Assembly: GCA_015657535.1 (NCBI GenBank)
Contig: JADHZB010001740.1
Location: 16,759 to 80,758, forward strand
DNA length: 64,000 nucleotides
From: Nephromyces sp. MM_2019
Taxonomy: Eukaryota; Apicomplexa; Aconoidasida; Nephromycida
Direction: 5' to 3'
Under the pieces are notes generated by a model. It searched no databases, was not told where the DNA came from, and worked only from the letters and a program-made list of their open reading frames with translations. This document shows, in pieces, positions 22,101 through 35,440 of this stretch. Position 1 is the first letter of the stretch, and each line of letters starts with the position of its first letter. Both the position numbers and the translations under genes were made by a program.

Positions 22101-25100
22101 ATGCTATGCTAAGCGAATATACAAACCCCTACTTCACATGAAGTATATCATCACGGTTCGGCTAAGTAAGGAAGCACCCAGTAACGATAAAAAAGACTAT
22201 TCAACTCATAAAAAACGGAAAAATGACTGCCTGAACTCCTCATTTTACATGCAGAAAAGTCTCTTGTAGCGAAATTTCTCACAAATTCTCTTCTTTCACT
22301 GGAAAAAACAGTAAATGCCAGCATTATTTCATCTTCAAGCATTGCATATAGTGCATCTACACAAACCACCGTTAATACTATAAAAGCAAAGAGACTAATT
22401 TGAACAAAACTGTACTTCAAAAACGCAATATTGTGTACTATAAATAGACTTATTAAAGAGAACTCTTCAGAGTATTCCTCAAAAGCTAGAATTAAAGTTC
22501 TTTCCTACAAAAAATGCCAAAAAGAAGCATCTATATTAAAACGAAGCTAAAATTGGCCTTATGGCAGTACGGCTACTATAATGAAGGGAAAAAAAATATT
22601 TTTAAAGCTCACTGTTGCATCCATCAAGCTTATATCAAGATCAGCAATATCATCAACCTTGCAATTCGCTTCCCTGAAGTCGATAATTTTCAAATAGGAG
22701 GGAGTTAATATTGCATCTACAACGGCAAACTACACTTACGTCCAAGCAGTGAATATAAACTACACACGCAGACATACCTACCGGATTAACTGCATGGTAG
22801 AATAATAAATATAGCCATTTTTCTAGGTCAGCTATGCATATAAAACTCATTTTTCACTCAATTCTTCACTTCCACATCAGTACCGCGCGATAAGATTTAG
22901 TAATGGCTTGAAGTTCGAATCAGAGGTTTCGTCGCCATCAGATTTTGACTCGGAAAATGCTTCGTTCATCATCGCTTGGGTGCATAGTATAGGGTTTAGA
23001 TGAACTTCCTATAGCGAAAATACATAAAAAAAAAATTGAAATTTCGGGTTTCTAGGCAAAAACATATCTCACAGTATATACATAAGAAAACAGCACAGCT
23101 ACTCTTTTTCGTGCTACACACCATTAGCTGGAATATATATATATATACATGAAATACCTTATTAAACCCCTCCTCATGCTTGGATATATTCTCTTGGAGG
23201 TGTATTGCCAAGTTCGGTATTATACACACTGGCCGAGCAACTCTGATGAGTTTCTCCCGAAGAGAGAGACCCTCAGAATCTGAGAAAACAAGCAAATTTC
23301 TCTGAAAATTGGAAAAATATGCAGCAAATTGACAGGAAAATGAATGTCTTAAAGACGCAAGCTCAATAATTTTATAGTAGAGCAGGTAGCCCGTAAATCA
23401 ACCAATGAAAGCAGAAGAACTCAACTTTTTGCTGCTAGAAGCAAAAGAGTGGATTAAATGCACAAAGTGAGGCAAATCCTTAGTTTATTCAGTTATTCAT
23501 AAACTGCTGTTATAAGATTTTTTTTTTGGTACCAAAAATGCAGGAGAATGGTAAGAAAAAGAAATTCGAAACAGCCTGCTCAAATCCTAATGCTTCATTA
23601 TCTAAAAATCAGCTAGAAAACCTAAGTAAAACTCAATGAGCATAGCCTTCTACTCTTTAAGAAAGGACAGGAAGCAGAGAAAAATGTTTAAAAGAATACA
23701 ATAGATTCGCTCTCGCAAAGGCAGGAGAACTTGATTTATATAGTAAATTTTTCAAATTCTAATACGTGAAATATTTGATATAGAAAAGATATTTCAAAAA
23801 TGGACGCTTTTTTGCTATCCATTATCTTTCTACTTTATGTGTGTGCCTGTCTTTTAGCGTGTGCGTATGACTTTTAGCGTGTGCGTGGCTTTTTTGGTGT
23901 CCTTTTTTACCTTTTGCATGTGTGTGACTTTTAGTGTGTGCTTGCTTAGGGCATTTATACAGAGGTCAACATGAATCTTTATGCAATATGAAGAAGATTT
24001 TCATATTTAACAATTGACAAAGGAAAATGAGGAATGCTTAGCACCTTCTATCATATGCTCCACAACAAGATCCTACTATAAACACTTTTTTTCACCCTCA
24101 TTATACTATTGCACCACCATGACAACAATATTTTATGTAAAGAGCTTCTGCTATAAAAAAAGCCTTTAATGATCCTGCAATAGTTCCCTATGGTTGTTTG
24201 TACACTGAGCTTAGGCGAGTACCACACACATAGACACATACACCAATACACAGATACTCAGACAAACGCACACACATGTGACGGACATAAAAAACTATCG
24301 AATATAAAACTATAAAGAGGTATCTTTCAAAAAACAACTCTGAAATAGCTCCAAGCAATACAAGGGAAATTACCTTTGATGACAACTTTTCCAGCTAAGC
24401 CTAAGCCCCTATCAAGCCATGTCTTCCATAAGCCTCCACCATAGCATAAGACGTCTAGCTGGAAACAGATGAAGAAAAAATGACGTAAAATCTAATTAAA
24501 GCCTGCCTAGGTGGCCAAACATCCTAATAAGCATAACAGAGGCAAGAACAGAGACCTATTGAGTGCATAATTCTTGCAGTAAACAGCATGCATGACTAGG
24601 ATTTTTACTTCTATATATCATAAGATTTGCCTACTCAATAGTAAATTCTGGGGAAGATCACACAAGACTCGACATGAGGCATCTTGTCCTTGTTAAACTT
24701 ATAAGCTCAGATTCATACAAACACAAAATCTTCGTGCTGCATGTTAAAGGTTCAGCAGATATATCATTCTAGGCATTTTTCTGGCAAAATCACATAAAAT
24801 TTTCTTTCATAAGTATGAAAATGCAAAATGATGAACATTAGGTTTAAACTGCAGCAGATATTCGATAGGCTAGCAACAAAACATGCACAGCCCTGCCATT
24901 AGAAAATCTGACACGCACCTATCAAAACGACTAAAGTCTTGATGCCTGATACTGAGAAAGTGAAGAAACTACGAGGAATACACACAATCTTTGTATCGAT
25001 AAAGTCATTCTAGCGCTTAAATTCCACAGTTGATAGTTTTGCTTTTTTGGAAAATCCTATCGTACAGGTAGCCCACACACAAGCTTACTACTTATTACTA

Positions 25101-27399
25101 CCACTAAGCTACTCAAAGACGTCAAAAATACTCCAATTTTACTCAATCTACCTGAACGCATTTTTCAGCTAATATAGAATAATTTGGTTTAAGCTTAAGA
25201 CACGGAGAGTCAGTATGCGAAGCCACCAGGGAAATTCCAGACGTATGCGGATTGAATTCTGAGCCTGAAGACAGAAAAAAATGTTTTTTGCACTTTTAAA
25301 AATGAACTTTCATTGTAGATTTTACAATGTACGTTGATAAGATCAAACGGAAAACATTATATTTTCAGCTAGTCAATCAGCTCTGTAAATCAATAAGGAA
25401 ATGAACATATCAAAATGATCGTTTTATTTCAAATATATGTCTGTTTCATTCACCTCCCAAGAGTACCGTAAATGGTGTGCTGTTACTTGCAACACCGCCT
25501 GCTTGCTACCCCTCTGAGACAGTATTTTCCTACGAATTTTAGCTCTATAAAAGGAGCGAGTTATGCTTCATGATTTTAAACAAAATTTGCAGTATAAGTT
25601 TAGCAGTAAACTCTCTTTTTGGGTATTCCATTTTTGTTCAAATAAAATCAAGCTCAAAAAGAAACTGTGAAAGGTTCTAGCGCTTTGTTTAAAATATACT
25701 GGAAAATTTCAGAGTAAAAAAAAAATTGATAATATTATTTTGACCAAAAAGGCTTCTTTACGATGAAAAAATGCTTCTTACCAACAGCGAACGCCATTAC
25801 CATCGAAAAGTTCTTGATGATGTAATATCGCCCTCCGGATTTTAGATTCCATTTTTCGCTGAAAAAATCCAATTTTGAACCGGGTGAATCAATTTACACA
25901 CACAATTTATCGAATAGAGTCATATTGCTACTTATCATAAGCTAAAAGAGCTTGTGCTTGTGATAAGCATATGCTAACCAACTAGAAGACACCAGGTCAT
26001 AAATTCAAAATAAAGCAAGACTATTTGTTTAAAAATCACAACCACATAAGTGTTTTCAGTGCCTATATACCATTATTGGACGTTTCTACCAAAAATCACT
26101 GGTAATTACAAAACTTAAAAATATAATTTATTGGTAAAAGACACTGAAAAAAACTATCAATAAAAATATCACTCGAATACGCGAAGTTCTAGCTGCCTCG
26201 ATACTAGGATCAAGCCATCTTTCCTGTGTGATCTAGCTGCCTCGATATAAACTAGTGTGGAATTAAGCTAAAACTTAACAGCATTCAAATAACGTATTTG
26301 GATACTACATTAAAAATAAATAGCTGACGGAAGTAAAACCTACAAAGCAATTTTTGCACAGAAAGCAGGCCTATAGGGCCCAACTGAATCGCCAGTCTGA
26401 GCCATCTTTACGAAAGAGGTATTACCATTGATGACGAGCTAACTCAAGAGAAATACGTAGTGCCCCCTAGTCTGACGTATAGCAGCATAAGCATCTTACA
26501 TCTTTATGGCTCCTTCAAACGCAACAAGTTCCGATGTTAGTACAAAGCATAAGACTGTGGCTACTAAAGGAAGTCTACAGGATGAAAAATCACTGAACGA
26601 GCAGGCTACTGTAACAGTACTGCAGCCATCTTTATCGGAGGTGAAAGAGTTTGTTATCATGATATATTCGCAGGCACTATATTTTTCGAAGCAACAACTT
26701 TCAATACGGCAGCAATATGCTAATTACCAGGTATCAAGTATTACATTAGGGGAAGGGAACTCCTAGCAGACAATATCCACAAAAATTAAATCAAACAAAT
26801 CGTACAGGCACATTAACTTCAAACGTCTTCACTAGAAACTGAAGTGTATACAACTGGAACAAATATGCAGTCACAATATGAAAGCCATAAAAAGCTAATG
26901 AAAACCGTGCTAAAGCTTGTCATAAAAATCATGTCCTTTAAGAACGTAGCAACAGGGGATAAAATGACCAACAATGATACACTGCAGGGCAAGTAGGTCT
27001 CTAGATACAGCGACAGCTGTTTTCCAGAAGTACCTATCAGTTGCTTGCTTTCATAGTTACAATGAAATAAATAGAAAAAGTATGGGAGCGAAGATTAAAG
27101 TTGCTTAAGCGTGATTACGCCAATTTCAATGTATACATCTCAGGTAAGGACTTCACAGCAGTTTGGTAGTGTGTGAAACATGGATCAACATTGGGGTCTT
27201 AGCACGTGATGACACGCATAATTTCCTGCGTAAATAAGACATAAAAAAGCTATAGATGCCTTTCATTTAGCCTCATGAATCCTTTATCTTCCAGCATCGA
27301 CTGGACAGCAGCCACGGAGTGATACGGTGAACCAGTAGAGTTCAAAAAACTCAGAAACCTCTTGACTGTAGTAGATGAAATTGCGAAATGCTGAGCCAT
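19175..27399 (-). CDS. DNPEP: Aspartyl aminopeptidase, M18 family, complete
   Basis: Zinc exopeptidase that removes N-terminal Asp/Glu; cytosolic in most eukaryotes. Exons: 27399-27260, 25858-25782, 25264-25152, 24458-24374, 23279-23158, 23008-22884, 22673-22613, 21792-21589, 20788-20717, 20052-19981, 19852-19684, 19356-19256, all in phase; 447 residues to KFLE. The C-terminus is either a read-through to the stop at 19175 (473 aa) or a further short exon. Metal and catalytic residues are all present: H89 (ASHTDSPCL), D259 (ARIDNL), E293/E294 (FDHEEVGS), D334 (SSDTAHATHPNY), H428 (PQLAMHS). The start context MAQHF precedes SPYHSV. Oddity: exon 1 ends AG|GCATCT, so intron 1 (1401 nt) seems to be GC-AG; no GT donor fits, and the phase closes as Ser47. 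The gene length, about 8 kb for under 480 residues, shows the low coding density. Intron repeats are listed separately. Confidence 0.95.
20123..20280. repeat. 81-bp tandem duplication in M18 intron
   Basis: TGTGTGCGT, TTTCACCAACATTAA, ATTAGCGATAC and TAATAAAAGC recur in the same order at 20123 and 20204 with scattered changes. The two copies lie between the exons 20788-20717 and 20052-19981 of the aminopeptidase gene. Confidence 0.85.
21881..21970. repeat. 90-bp polypurine tract (polypyrimidine on transcribed strand)
   Basis: Almost uninterrupted A/G on the + strand, beginning AGAAAGAAAAAGAAGGGGAA. On the coding strand of the aminopeptidase gene it is a long pyrimidine run ending about 90 nt upstream of the acceptor of exon 21792-21589, which has an otherwise weak local tract. 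Confidence 0.8.
26506..26766 (+). CDS. Nested open frame or first exon inside M18 intron 1 (antisense)
   Basis: An ATG-started frame of 86 codons on the strand opposite the aminopeptidase gene, wholly inside its first intron. The polar N-terminus (MAPSNATSSDVSTKHKT) is followed by a helix-like stretch, EVKEFVIMIYSQALYFSKQQ. After LSIRQQYANYQ there is a possible donor CAG|GTATCA at 26731, so the first 75 codons could be exon 1 of a spliced gene; I found no phased second exon. Composition is more protein-like than most frames of this size nearby, but no family is recognised and chance is not excluded. Confidence 0.33.
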   Translation: MAPSNATSSDVSTKHKTVATKGSLQDEKSLNEQATVTVLQPSLSEVKEFVIMIYSQALYFSKQQLSIRQQYANYQVSSITLGEGNS

Positions 27400-30300
27400 G
27401 CTGAATTACTTGTTTTACAATCTTTATCAAAGATATCATTGGGTTACTTTGAGCACAAAATACTCTGAAATCCGTTGCCCTTTGATTTTATGTTTGTGCA
27501 AAGCGTGTAGTTAAGCTCCTAAATTGTAGCGCTTCCTTTCATGGGCTATAGCACCCTATGCACGATATCAGTGATAGGCAGTCAGGGTACGCAGGCACTA
27601 TAGTGCGAGTTTCCGCGGATTATCCATGATACAGAGGACGCTAATAAGCTATGTGGCTTATCTTCGCTGCGAAGCACCCTAGCGCCAGGATTAAGCTATT
27701 AAACTCAGTAAAAGTAATACACCTGGGGAAACTAGAAGCCAGAGAATCGAATCACACACACGCTTTGGATGGGCCAGGAATCAACTCACGCACACCATGG
27801 ATGGACCAGGAATCGAGGCACAATCGCGGGTGTGAAACATGCGTTGGCACAGATGGGGTACTACACTGCAAGTAACATTTAGTCACTCAAAAGCTTTAAA
27901 ACATTTGAAGCAATCATCAAAGTGCATCTTTTTACTAATATTGTAATTTGTGACTTAACTGTATGCACGTCCTTTTTTATAATATTGGAAAATAACTAAC
28001 GGCTTTGTAGCCGACATATGGTTCTATTGCTCGTGTGTAAGCCAAAGTGCATTCGTTGGCAATGGCATCAGTCCAATTCTTGCAACCAATTCAACAAGAG
28101 CATCCAATGTGTGAAATTATTCAAGTATTTTAATGTAACTAATAGTCCTCCTTTGTATAGCCTTATAGTTCTAAGGAAAATCGTAGCTCGGAAGAGGTGA
28201 CTGTTGGGATGTACTGTGACGTAATAGCTGCTGCACCTATAGAAAGTGACTCATTTCCACTTGCTGCGTGACTGTAAAAGTGGCAATCCTTCGAAAAAAA
28301 AATTTATCAGTTTGAAAAAGTGCTCTTCAACATAAAGTGCTACTAAAACTAAGGCAGCAGCTTTGGAGAGTCCTGGTTTTCATTGTAGAGTTAATGTAAA
28401 AATGAATATTATGGCTAATCCTATTTTGGGAAAAAAAAATTTCGAAGTAATATCAATAGTAATTTCTTGTTTAAATTCTTGTCGAGCAGAATTTAAAAAA
28501 AAACTATTGATTATAAACTTTATAAATAATTTATCAACATAAAATACACAATAATCAATGTTTGTATAAATTTTGTATTCTCCCACAAAAGCACTAGTCA
28601 TGCTCATTTCAACTACAGGGCATATAAGCGTGCATCTTGGCGTAGCTTCTAGGGTAAGAAAGTTTCATTAGCCAAGAAATCGATAATTAATTCTGCCAGA
28701 ATAAGAAATGAAAATTTTGTACACCTTAGCCTTGCTCCAAGCAAAATAGACACTTCAAGTTTCTGTAAACATCACTTTCTGTACTTCCCAAAGACCTTGA
28801 AGAATAATCTCAAATGGAACCCTGTAACGTGTAGGAACGTGGTTTTTTATGAGAAATTTCTGATTTATGCTCACAGTAACATGCTTCAAAACATGTCCTT
28901 CATTTCACACTTTAATTGGGGTGGACGAATCGCCTCCTCCAAAATCACTACACTACAGAACATTTACTCTAGTTTTGGCAGTATATGGTGCAAAACTCAT
29001 CCTGAAGTAATAGGCTCTTTTTCGCTCTTTTTCGTAAATAGCTCTCTTAAGTCCTGCTGCTCTAAGGCTGTATTCACAGTAAGAAAGTTTCTTTGTTTGC
29101 TTTAATTTTTCTGAGGAATATTAAAGTACTGATCTGGCAATTTCAAGGATTGCACAACAAAGTCAAACTTTTAAATAGAGCAATTCATTTCACCGTTTTA
29201 GGATGAAATTCTGAAAAAAAACTACGTAGATCCCAAGTTTTGAGGGTGCATCCTAGTAAAATGGTTCAGATTTCATCCAAGCCACTGCTGGACAAATTCC
29301 TTTCACTACTTCCCTGCATGAGTCCCCCGATTTGCAGAATAAGTTCCCAGTGATTCTGATTGATTTTGTTCTTTATTGTTCATCACTTAGTTAAAGACTA
29401 ACATCGTTCATCGAGTTGCTCTCAATTTTTTTAAATTTCTTTATAGTTTTCGGAAGGTATTTTACCATAAACTCCAGCAGAAAGAAATGCACATGCGTAT
29501 AATCATACAGTTTATTATTTTTTCAGAGATATGGATCTGCAATTTTTTTTAAAGGGAGAGTTAACACTCCTGTTATCGAGCAGCTATTTTCGATTGCAGC
29601 AATTATGCTTCTCAGTAAAACTATCGTGTAAATTGATAAATTGGAGTTTAAATTTCACTTTTCGGAAAAAAAATTGAGGAGTAGATGCATCTTGCTGTGA
29701 TGCTCTCAATAACGTTTGAATTCAGTTGGTAATCACAAGCTAAAGCTCACGACTTCAATTAAGGTATAAAAGGATGTATAAATATAACGAAATTGGTATA
29801 TCGTTACAAAGCTATCATTAAAACAACAGCAGGAAAAGTTGGCGCTTACTACTGTTGTGTGTGCGATGAAAGTTTCTTAACTTGGTAATTCTCTTTTTAC
29901 CTTGTGCTAGAACGACTATAAAAAATATCACCCGCGTTAGAAGCCATTATTTCTTACTAATCACTTGTTTATTGAGCCGATATTGTCACCTGTATTATGA
30001 AAAAAATTAGCGGTACTGAGTGTTGGATCCAACTTATTAGGTCATATAGCCACATCACAAAAATCAAAACTTTCATCGAGTATAACTATTCCCTCTGTAC
30101 TTCCTGGTTTTTTATTTAAAGCACTTCAGCTTCAGTGCATCCGCTTGAAAACCAGTAATTTTTTGGTTACCTTTCTAAGCTAGCATTATTCTTTGCATCT
30201 TCAAATTTTGATGAGTTTCCTAGCAGCATCGTGTCGCATTACAGTAAATTCAAATGATTTTTGAAACATCTCGTCTGCTTTTCCGAATGAAAATAATATA

Positions 30301-33300
30301 AATCTAGATATTGAGACAGACGCGCTTGTAGAACAAAAATTAACCAAAGTTTTACCATCGAACGATACTAGCACTGTAATATATATAAGCAGAGATGGCT
30401 GCTCAGCTGATAATTATAATATACCCACAAAAATTGTAGAGATCTACTCTAGCTGGCTCTACTTCAGAGGTCCAAAGCTAGTTTTCAATAAAAGCAGCAT
30501 CTCAAGTTATCTCAATGTAAGTTATCTATTCCTAGCCAGTATAAACCCCAATGCCCTATCTACGATAAGATTTTCTTCTTATAATAGATAAAGATGGCAC
30601 GCTTAACTTTGAACTTCTTCTTGTCAAAAATACATCGGAACAGGCAAGTTAAGACCGCCACCATTGTACTGAAACTTAGCGCTGCTCCTCCTGCTATGAA
30701 AGTAATGGTATGGGGGGCTTCACTCAAACTAAATTTCAGCAATCCATGGGCTGGCTAACCGCTTTAGTTCCCCACGTTCTCAGAAAGCTGAACCAACACA
30801 TGAGAATAAGCATCGTTTATTTTTTTAGAGCTTAGGATTTGGGCTCCTTGAAGAGTGTCTTGAGTTTTATGCAACATAAAAACTTAAAATTTTGGTCGAA
30901 AGCTACCTTTTTATATCTCCAAGTAGATGCGTCCTTGATATCCTAGCAAAACGCTTGTTGTGCTGCAAGAGCTAATACCAGATAAACGGGGTCTTACCGC
31001 TAAAATCCCTTACGCTAATTTTACAGAAAGTCTAACTTCTACTTTCTAGCATCTATTTAACCTTGTTGAGCACTTATCACAGTGCTTGCTCACCAAAAAA
31101 CTAAAGATGTAGGAATCTATGCTTGTTAATACTATGGATGCTATTTATTGTTAGTTCTTGGATTCTAATGAAATTTACGAAGTAATGAGTTCAACACGAT
31201 ATTAATTTTGAGTATACATAATCCTGAAGCATCTAACAGAAGTAACGGGCTTTTAATATTAGCCTGTGATATTGGAACTTTAAAATGAAGTTAAATGCAG
31301 GTAGACATCCTTCATGCTTATGCTTAGTAGGTGATTAGCTTCTATCCAAATAATTAAGTAGTTACCTTAAAAATGTGTCCATTTGAATGCCATTTTTTCA
31401 CCCATTTAGCTCCATGGCAAAAGATTCATACGTTTACTTATTTTATTCGCATCAGATTATGTAGTCGGTGACATTGCCTGTAACCAAGCATGGCTTAAAA
31501 AGCTTGCGCTTCCAAAGTTGTAGAAATTTTGTTTGAATTCAGCCTCCCTTTTTTCAGTAAAAAGTGTTGGATTTTAAAGTTTGGACAGGGTTAACCCTTC
31601 TACTACGAGGTTTATGCGGCGCCACAGCGGGAAGAAACCTCAAGTAGCAGTCAGTATTTGGGAGAAGCATATACCGCAAAACTGAATTTTTGGAAACTAC
31701 TTACTATTTGAATGAAAATCAAGAGTGCAGGGATATATTAATTGACTTTTCATTCTTATGGCAGGCACTTTAATTCAAGAGCTGTGCCACGTGCGCTATC
31801 CTACACGCATAGTAAAAGATTAACTCTAATGAGTTTCTCATTCATAAAATAGAAATATCATATTGGGTTTGCGCTGCGCTTGTATACTCCGATGCGCGGT
31901 CGGAAAGTGCCATTTGGACAAAACTCCTATGCTGATCGGCGCGTAGTCTTCGTTGAGCTGTATGGTGACTGGCACACTATATTGTCTATTCAATATTACA
32001 GGTGGTAGAATATTCAATTTTTGTTTGAGTAGAAAATTCCGTAGCGGTACCAGAGCAGACTGGCTTTAATTTCTTTCCCCCTTTAGGTGGTATCGAAAGA
32101 GACTAAAGGAAAAGTAAAACTTGGGCCATATTTCACCCTTGCTAAATTATTCCTGCCCCGTAGGTTAAATGAATGAAAGCTGTGAAAAGGCGAGAGTATA
32201 TGCAGGAGCTGCGGTGTCAAGGTGTAGCACGAGAATTCCAATACCGTAGTTGATACTGCTTTCATCAAGCACATTCATTTCCCGTCACCCTTTTCCAAAT
32301 ATGTGGCTTCTGAAACGTGATTGCACGCATGTTATATTAACTTGCGGTAGCCATCGATGGTATTTCCTAGAGCCTTCTGCTTACAACGATGGCTCCTATG
32401 CGATAATTCAAACTAATTGCTACGTACTAAATAAGGCCATTAGAGAAAATCACGCAATGGTGCAAGGGCTATTGAAAGCATTAGTTGCTAATGTAATATT
32501 ACATATAGACGTTATACTCGCGGTGTGGCTAAGGATCGTAAAACAATTCCATATGCAAGAATACACGAAATAACAGTGGTAATATACATGCGAAATCTTT
32601 GCTATGTTTTGCTCAACTATACGAATCCCAGTATTACTTTCGCCAGTTCATGCTGCTTTTTGTACAGCACAGCTTACGAGTTTCCTTCTATTTTCCTATT
32701 TGGTGAGCCCGGATAGCCACACAAGCACGCAGGAATACCCAAAGGCTCGACGGGGCAGATGGTCACTAACGTGGAGCACGGGATATGACTACATGATGTC
32801 TGAGCTATAGGATGAATTAAAAGCGATTTTTCCCGCACAAAATAGCTAGTCGCTACTGCAGTTGGATGCGAACGTGGAGGAGGCTCCGTGGTCTGCTGCC
32901 AGCCGCGGCGTAATGGTATTTGCCTCGGTACCGACCTACATTACCTCAGCCGGCTGCCTCCCCCCTAATGTAATCGACGGACGCATTGTGCGGCTTCCCC
33001 AACCCTACTATGGATAGGTCGCTGCAATCTCCAAGAGGCTCAACTCGATGATCTACACACTTAGCTGCAAGAAGAAGTCGGAAGAAGTCCCTCAATAAGT
33101 TACACATACACTATGCTTAGCGAGTAGGCAGACTGAGCAGACCGCTTCATGTCAGCGGGAAACCGCCGCCAACAGCTCACCCAAAATTCCATCTTAAGCT
33201 ATACGTACACTCCACTCGCCCTCTCCTCCGCACAAACGCCCAATTTATGCATCTCGAACTGGAGGGTTCAGGGAATACGTTGAGGGTGACAGGGTTCTAA

Positions 33301-33459
33301 AAGCCGCTTCGTAGCTTCATATTACTGTTTCACGATATTCCTTTTTTCACGCGCTGCTTGTACGCGTATTTTGAAATTGCCGAAGATCGTGCTATTCTTA
33401 CGACATTGCGATCTTGGTTTCCTATATGCATCGTAGTTTGGAGCAAATTTGAAGCCAAG
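27400..33459. other. About 6 kb without a supported gene
   Basis: The stretch between the M18 start and the uL1 start. Open frames such as 28797-29105 (+), 30560-30742 (-; one hydrophobic segment, then Lys-rich tail) and 32250-32573 (+) are of the size expected by chance in AT-rich DNA and show no family motif. A short GGCCAGGAATC-like doublet occurs near 27768-27815. From about 32740 to 33300 base composition becomes clearly more G/C-rich than its surroundings, ending about 160 bp before the uL1 start codon. This could be the uL1 promoter and 5'-leader region; no core element can be named. Confidence 0.5.
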
Positions 33460-35440
33460 ATGAGGTAGTGTTTTATTGCTCCGTGAGGATTGTACACTTT
33501 TTTATGCATACGCTGTGCTTTTTTCGTGCGAGGAACATTTCTGCGGCTTCTTGTTGCATAGTACTGCAGACTTTCCGCTGATTAAGTATTCTGTACCGTA
33601 TTCACGGAATATTTTATTTTAACGTGGCTATTCAGGGAGATTTTGCTTTCCTTCCTGCTTTTGTAGTGCTTTTTATTAGCTTCTCCCTTAGCAGTGTTTG
33701 CCATGCGTCCGTGTTGTAGTAGTTGTTGGTTAAAGGAAATGGACATTTAGTTGTTACTGTGAGAAGAGGTAGCAGTGAAGTACGTAACTTTCCATTGCGA
33801 TTTCTACATTTTGTTGCTTACGTGGGGTTTGTTATTTCATGAATGCTTCGCAAAGCAAGCTTACTAACTCACGCGGCAATGAGGGCTTCTCGAATTTGCA
33901 ATGTTTTTCATTTTGATTTTCTTTTGCGGTATTCCTTTGTAAAGCATTTTTACCCACCCATGTATAGTGATATATCACGAATGTTCTGCATCTGAGAAAT
34001 ATTCTAAGGTTGAGGGCCTGCTTAATGTTTCCAGCAGTTCAGTATTGTGTACACTGTAAAGAATCGTTACTATTTGGTGTCGGCTATAGTGGCTTTTAGG
34101 TTATAATTATGAAAATTATACGAGCTATTATTTGCGTAAGATATCGCTTTCACCCTTCAAAAGTATATACATAGAATATTTTTTTGTAACTATGCTTTTT
34201 CAATGTTGATTCCCACGTGGATTATCGTGGCTAAACTTTTTGTGGTCTTTTCATGTGTCTTTTAGCGTCATTCCTATGGTGGTATTTAATGTTTACATAT
34301 ATTAACCGCTATTAAGACCCTGGCATGGTTTTTCCTTTCGAAATCCCTATGTTAACTTGATTTCCTTGTGGTGATAGGTGACACCTTGACTTGCCGAGGT
34401 GTTTGAGTCTTGCAGGATCATAGCCTAAGTTTTCTATTTGTCTTTTTTACAGCAAGCTTTCACCAGATACGTTGAAGAAGGCGATTGCTGCCATTCTCGA
34501 AGATTCCAACAATAAGAAGAGGAATTTTGTCGAGACCGTCGAGCTCCAAATAGGTGGGTATACTAGATTTTTACTAGTTTGTTTTAAAGAATGATTAATT
34601 CTTTGCCAGCTCATTTGAATAAAAACTTGCTTTTGTGTTCTGTTTACTGTCTTACGTTGACTCATTCACTTTGTTTTTAGGCTTAAAGGATTATGATACT
34701 CAGAGGGATAAGCGTTTCGCTGGGACTGTAAGATTGCCGTTCGTTGCTCGTCCCCGTATGAAGGTGATAATTTTCTTATTTTTCATTTTAACCTTGCTTA
34801 CGTTATATTACTGTGTGAGCGAAACAAAATTCTTCTCTTCAGCTATTCACATATTTAGTCTCTTTATTCTTTTTTTTCAAGGTATGTATCATAGGCGATG
34901 CAGAGCATTGTGAGCTGGCCAAGAGTAACGGAATAGATTCAATGGATGCTGATGATTTGAAGAAGCTAAATAAGAACAAGAAATTGGTCAAGAAGCTTGC
35001 TGCAAAGTATGACGCGTTTCTTGCGTCTCATGTTTTGATACCTCAGATCCCAAGGCTTCTTGGCCCCGGCTTGAACAAAGCTGGGAAATTTCCAGCGCTC
35101 CTGGCACACAGTGACAAATTGGAAGATAAAATTAATGAGATCCAATCATCTGTTAAATTCCAATTAAAGAAGGTTCTTTGCATGGGAGTTGCCATCGGTA
35201 ATGTCAGTATGACGGATGATCAGCTTCGGATGAATTGCACTCTCGCAATTAACTTTTTGGTAAGCTTTATCCTTGAAATCGTTTTATTATATATAATTAT
35301 AACATTGTATTTTTCACTAGTGGTACTTATTATGGCTTTGTATTTCTCTTTAGGTCTCTTTATTGAAGAAAAATTGGAACAACATCAAGTCACTTCACCT
35401 GAAGTCTACAATGGGAAAGGCTCGTCGTGTATATGGTTAA
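33460..35440 (+). CDS. RPL10A: 60S ribosomal protein uL1 (L10a), complete
   Basis: Structural protein of the L1 stalk of the large cytosolic ribosomal subunit, which guides deacylated tRNA out of the E site. Five phased exons: 33460-33464, 34453-34553, 34681-34763, 34882-35259, 35354-35440 (TAA), giving 217 residues, the usual eukaryotic length. Landmarks: [19 protein letters not shown] (about residues 22-40), [41 protein letters not shown] (the invariant rRNA-binding loop), [18 protein letters not shown], and the end [12 protein letters not shown]. The first coding exon is only ATGAG, the Ser2 codon being completed across a 988-nt intron (AG|C), with AAG just before the ATG. The other introns are about 95-130 nt. 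The reading resembles apicomplexan uL1 proteins. Confidence 0.97.

Noticed and set aside
32895..32930. CTGCCAGCCGCGGCGTAATG resembles the conserved 530 loop of small-subunit rRNA
   Set aside because: The universal spacing is broken (two bases missing, one inserted) and no other conserved rRNA segment is found on either side; treated as coincidence in a G/C-rich stretch.
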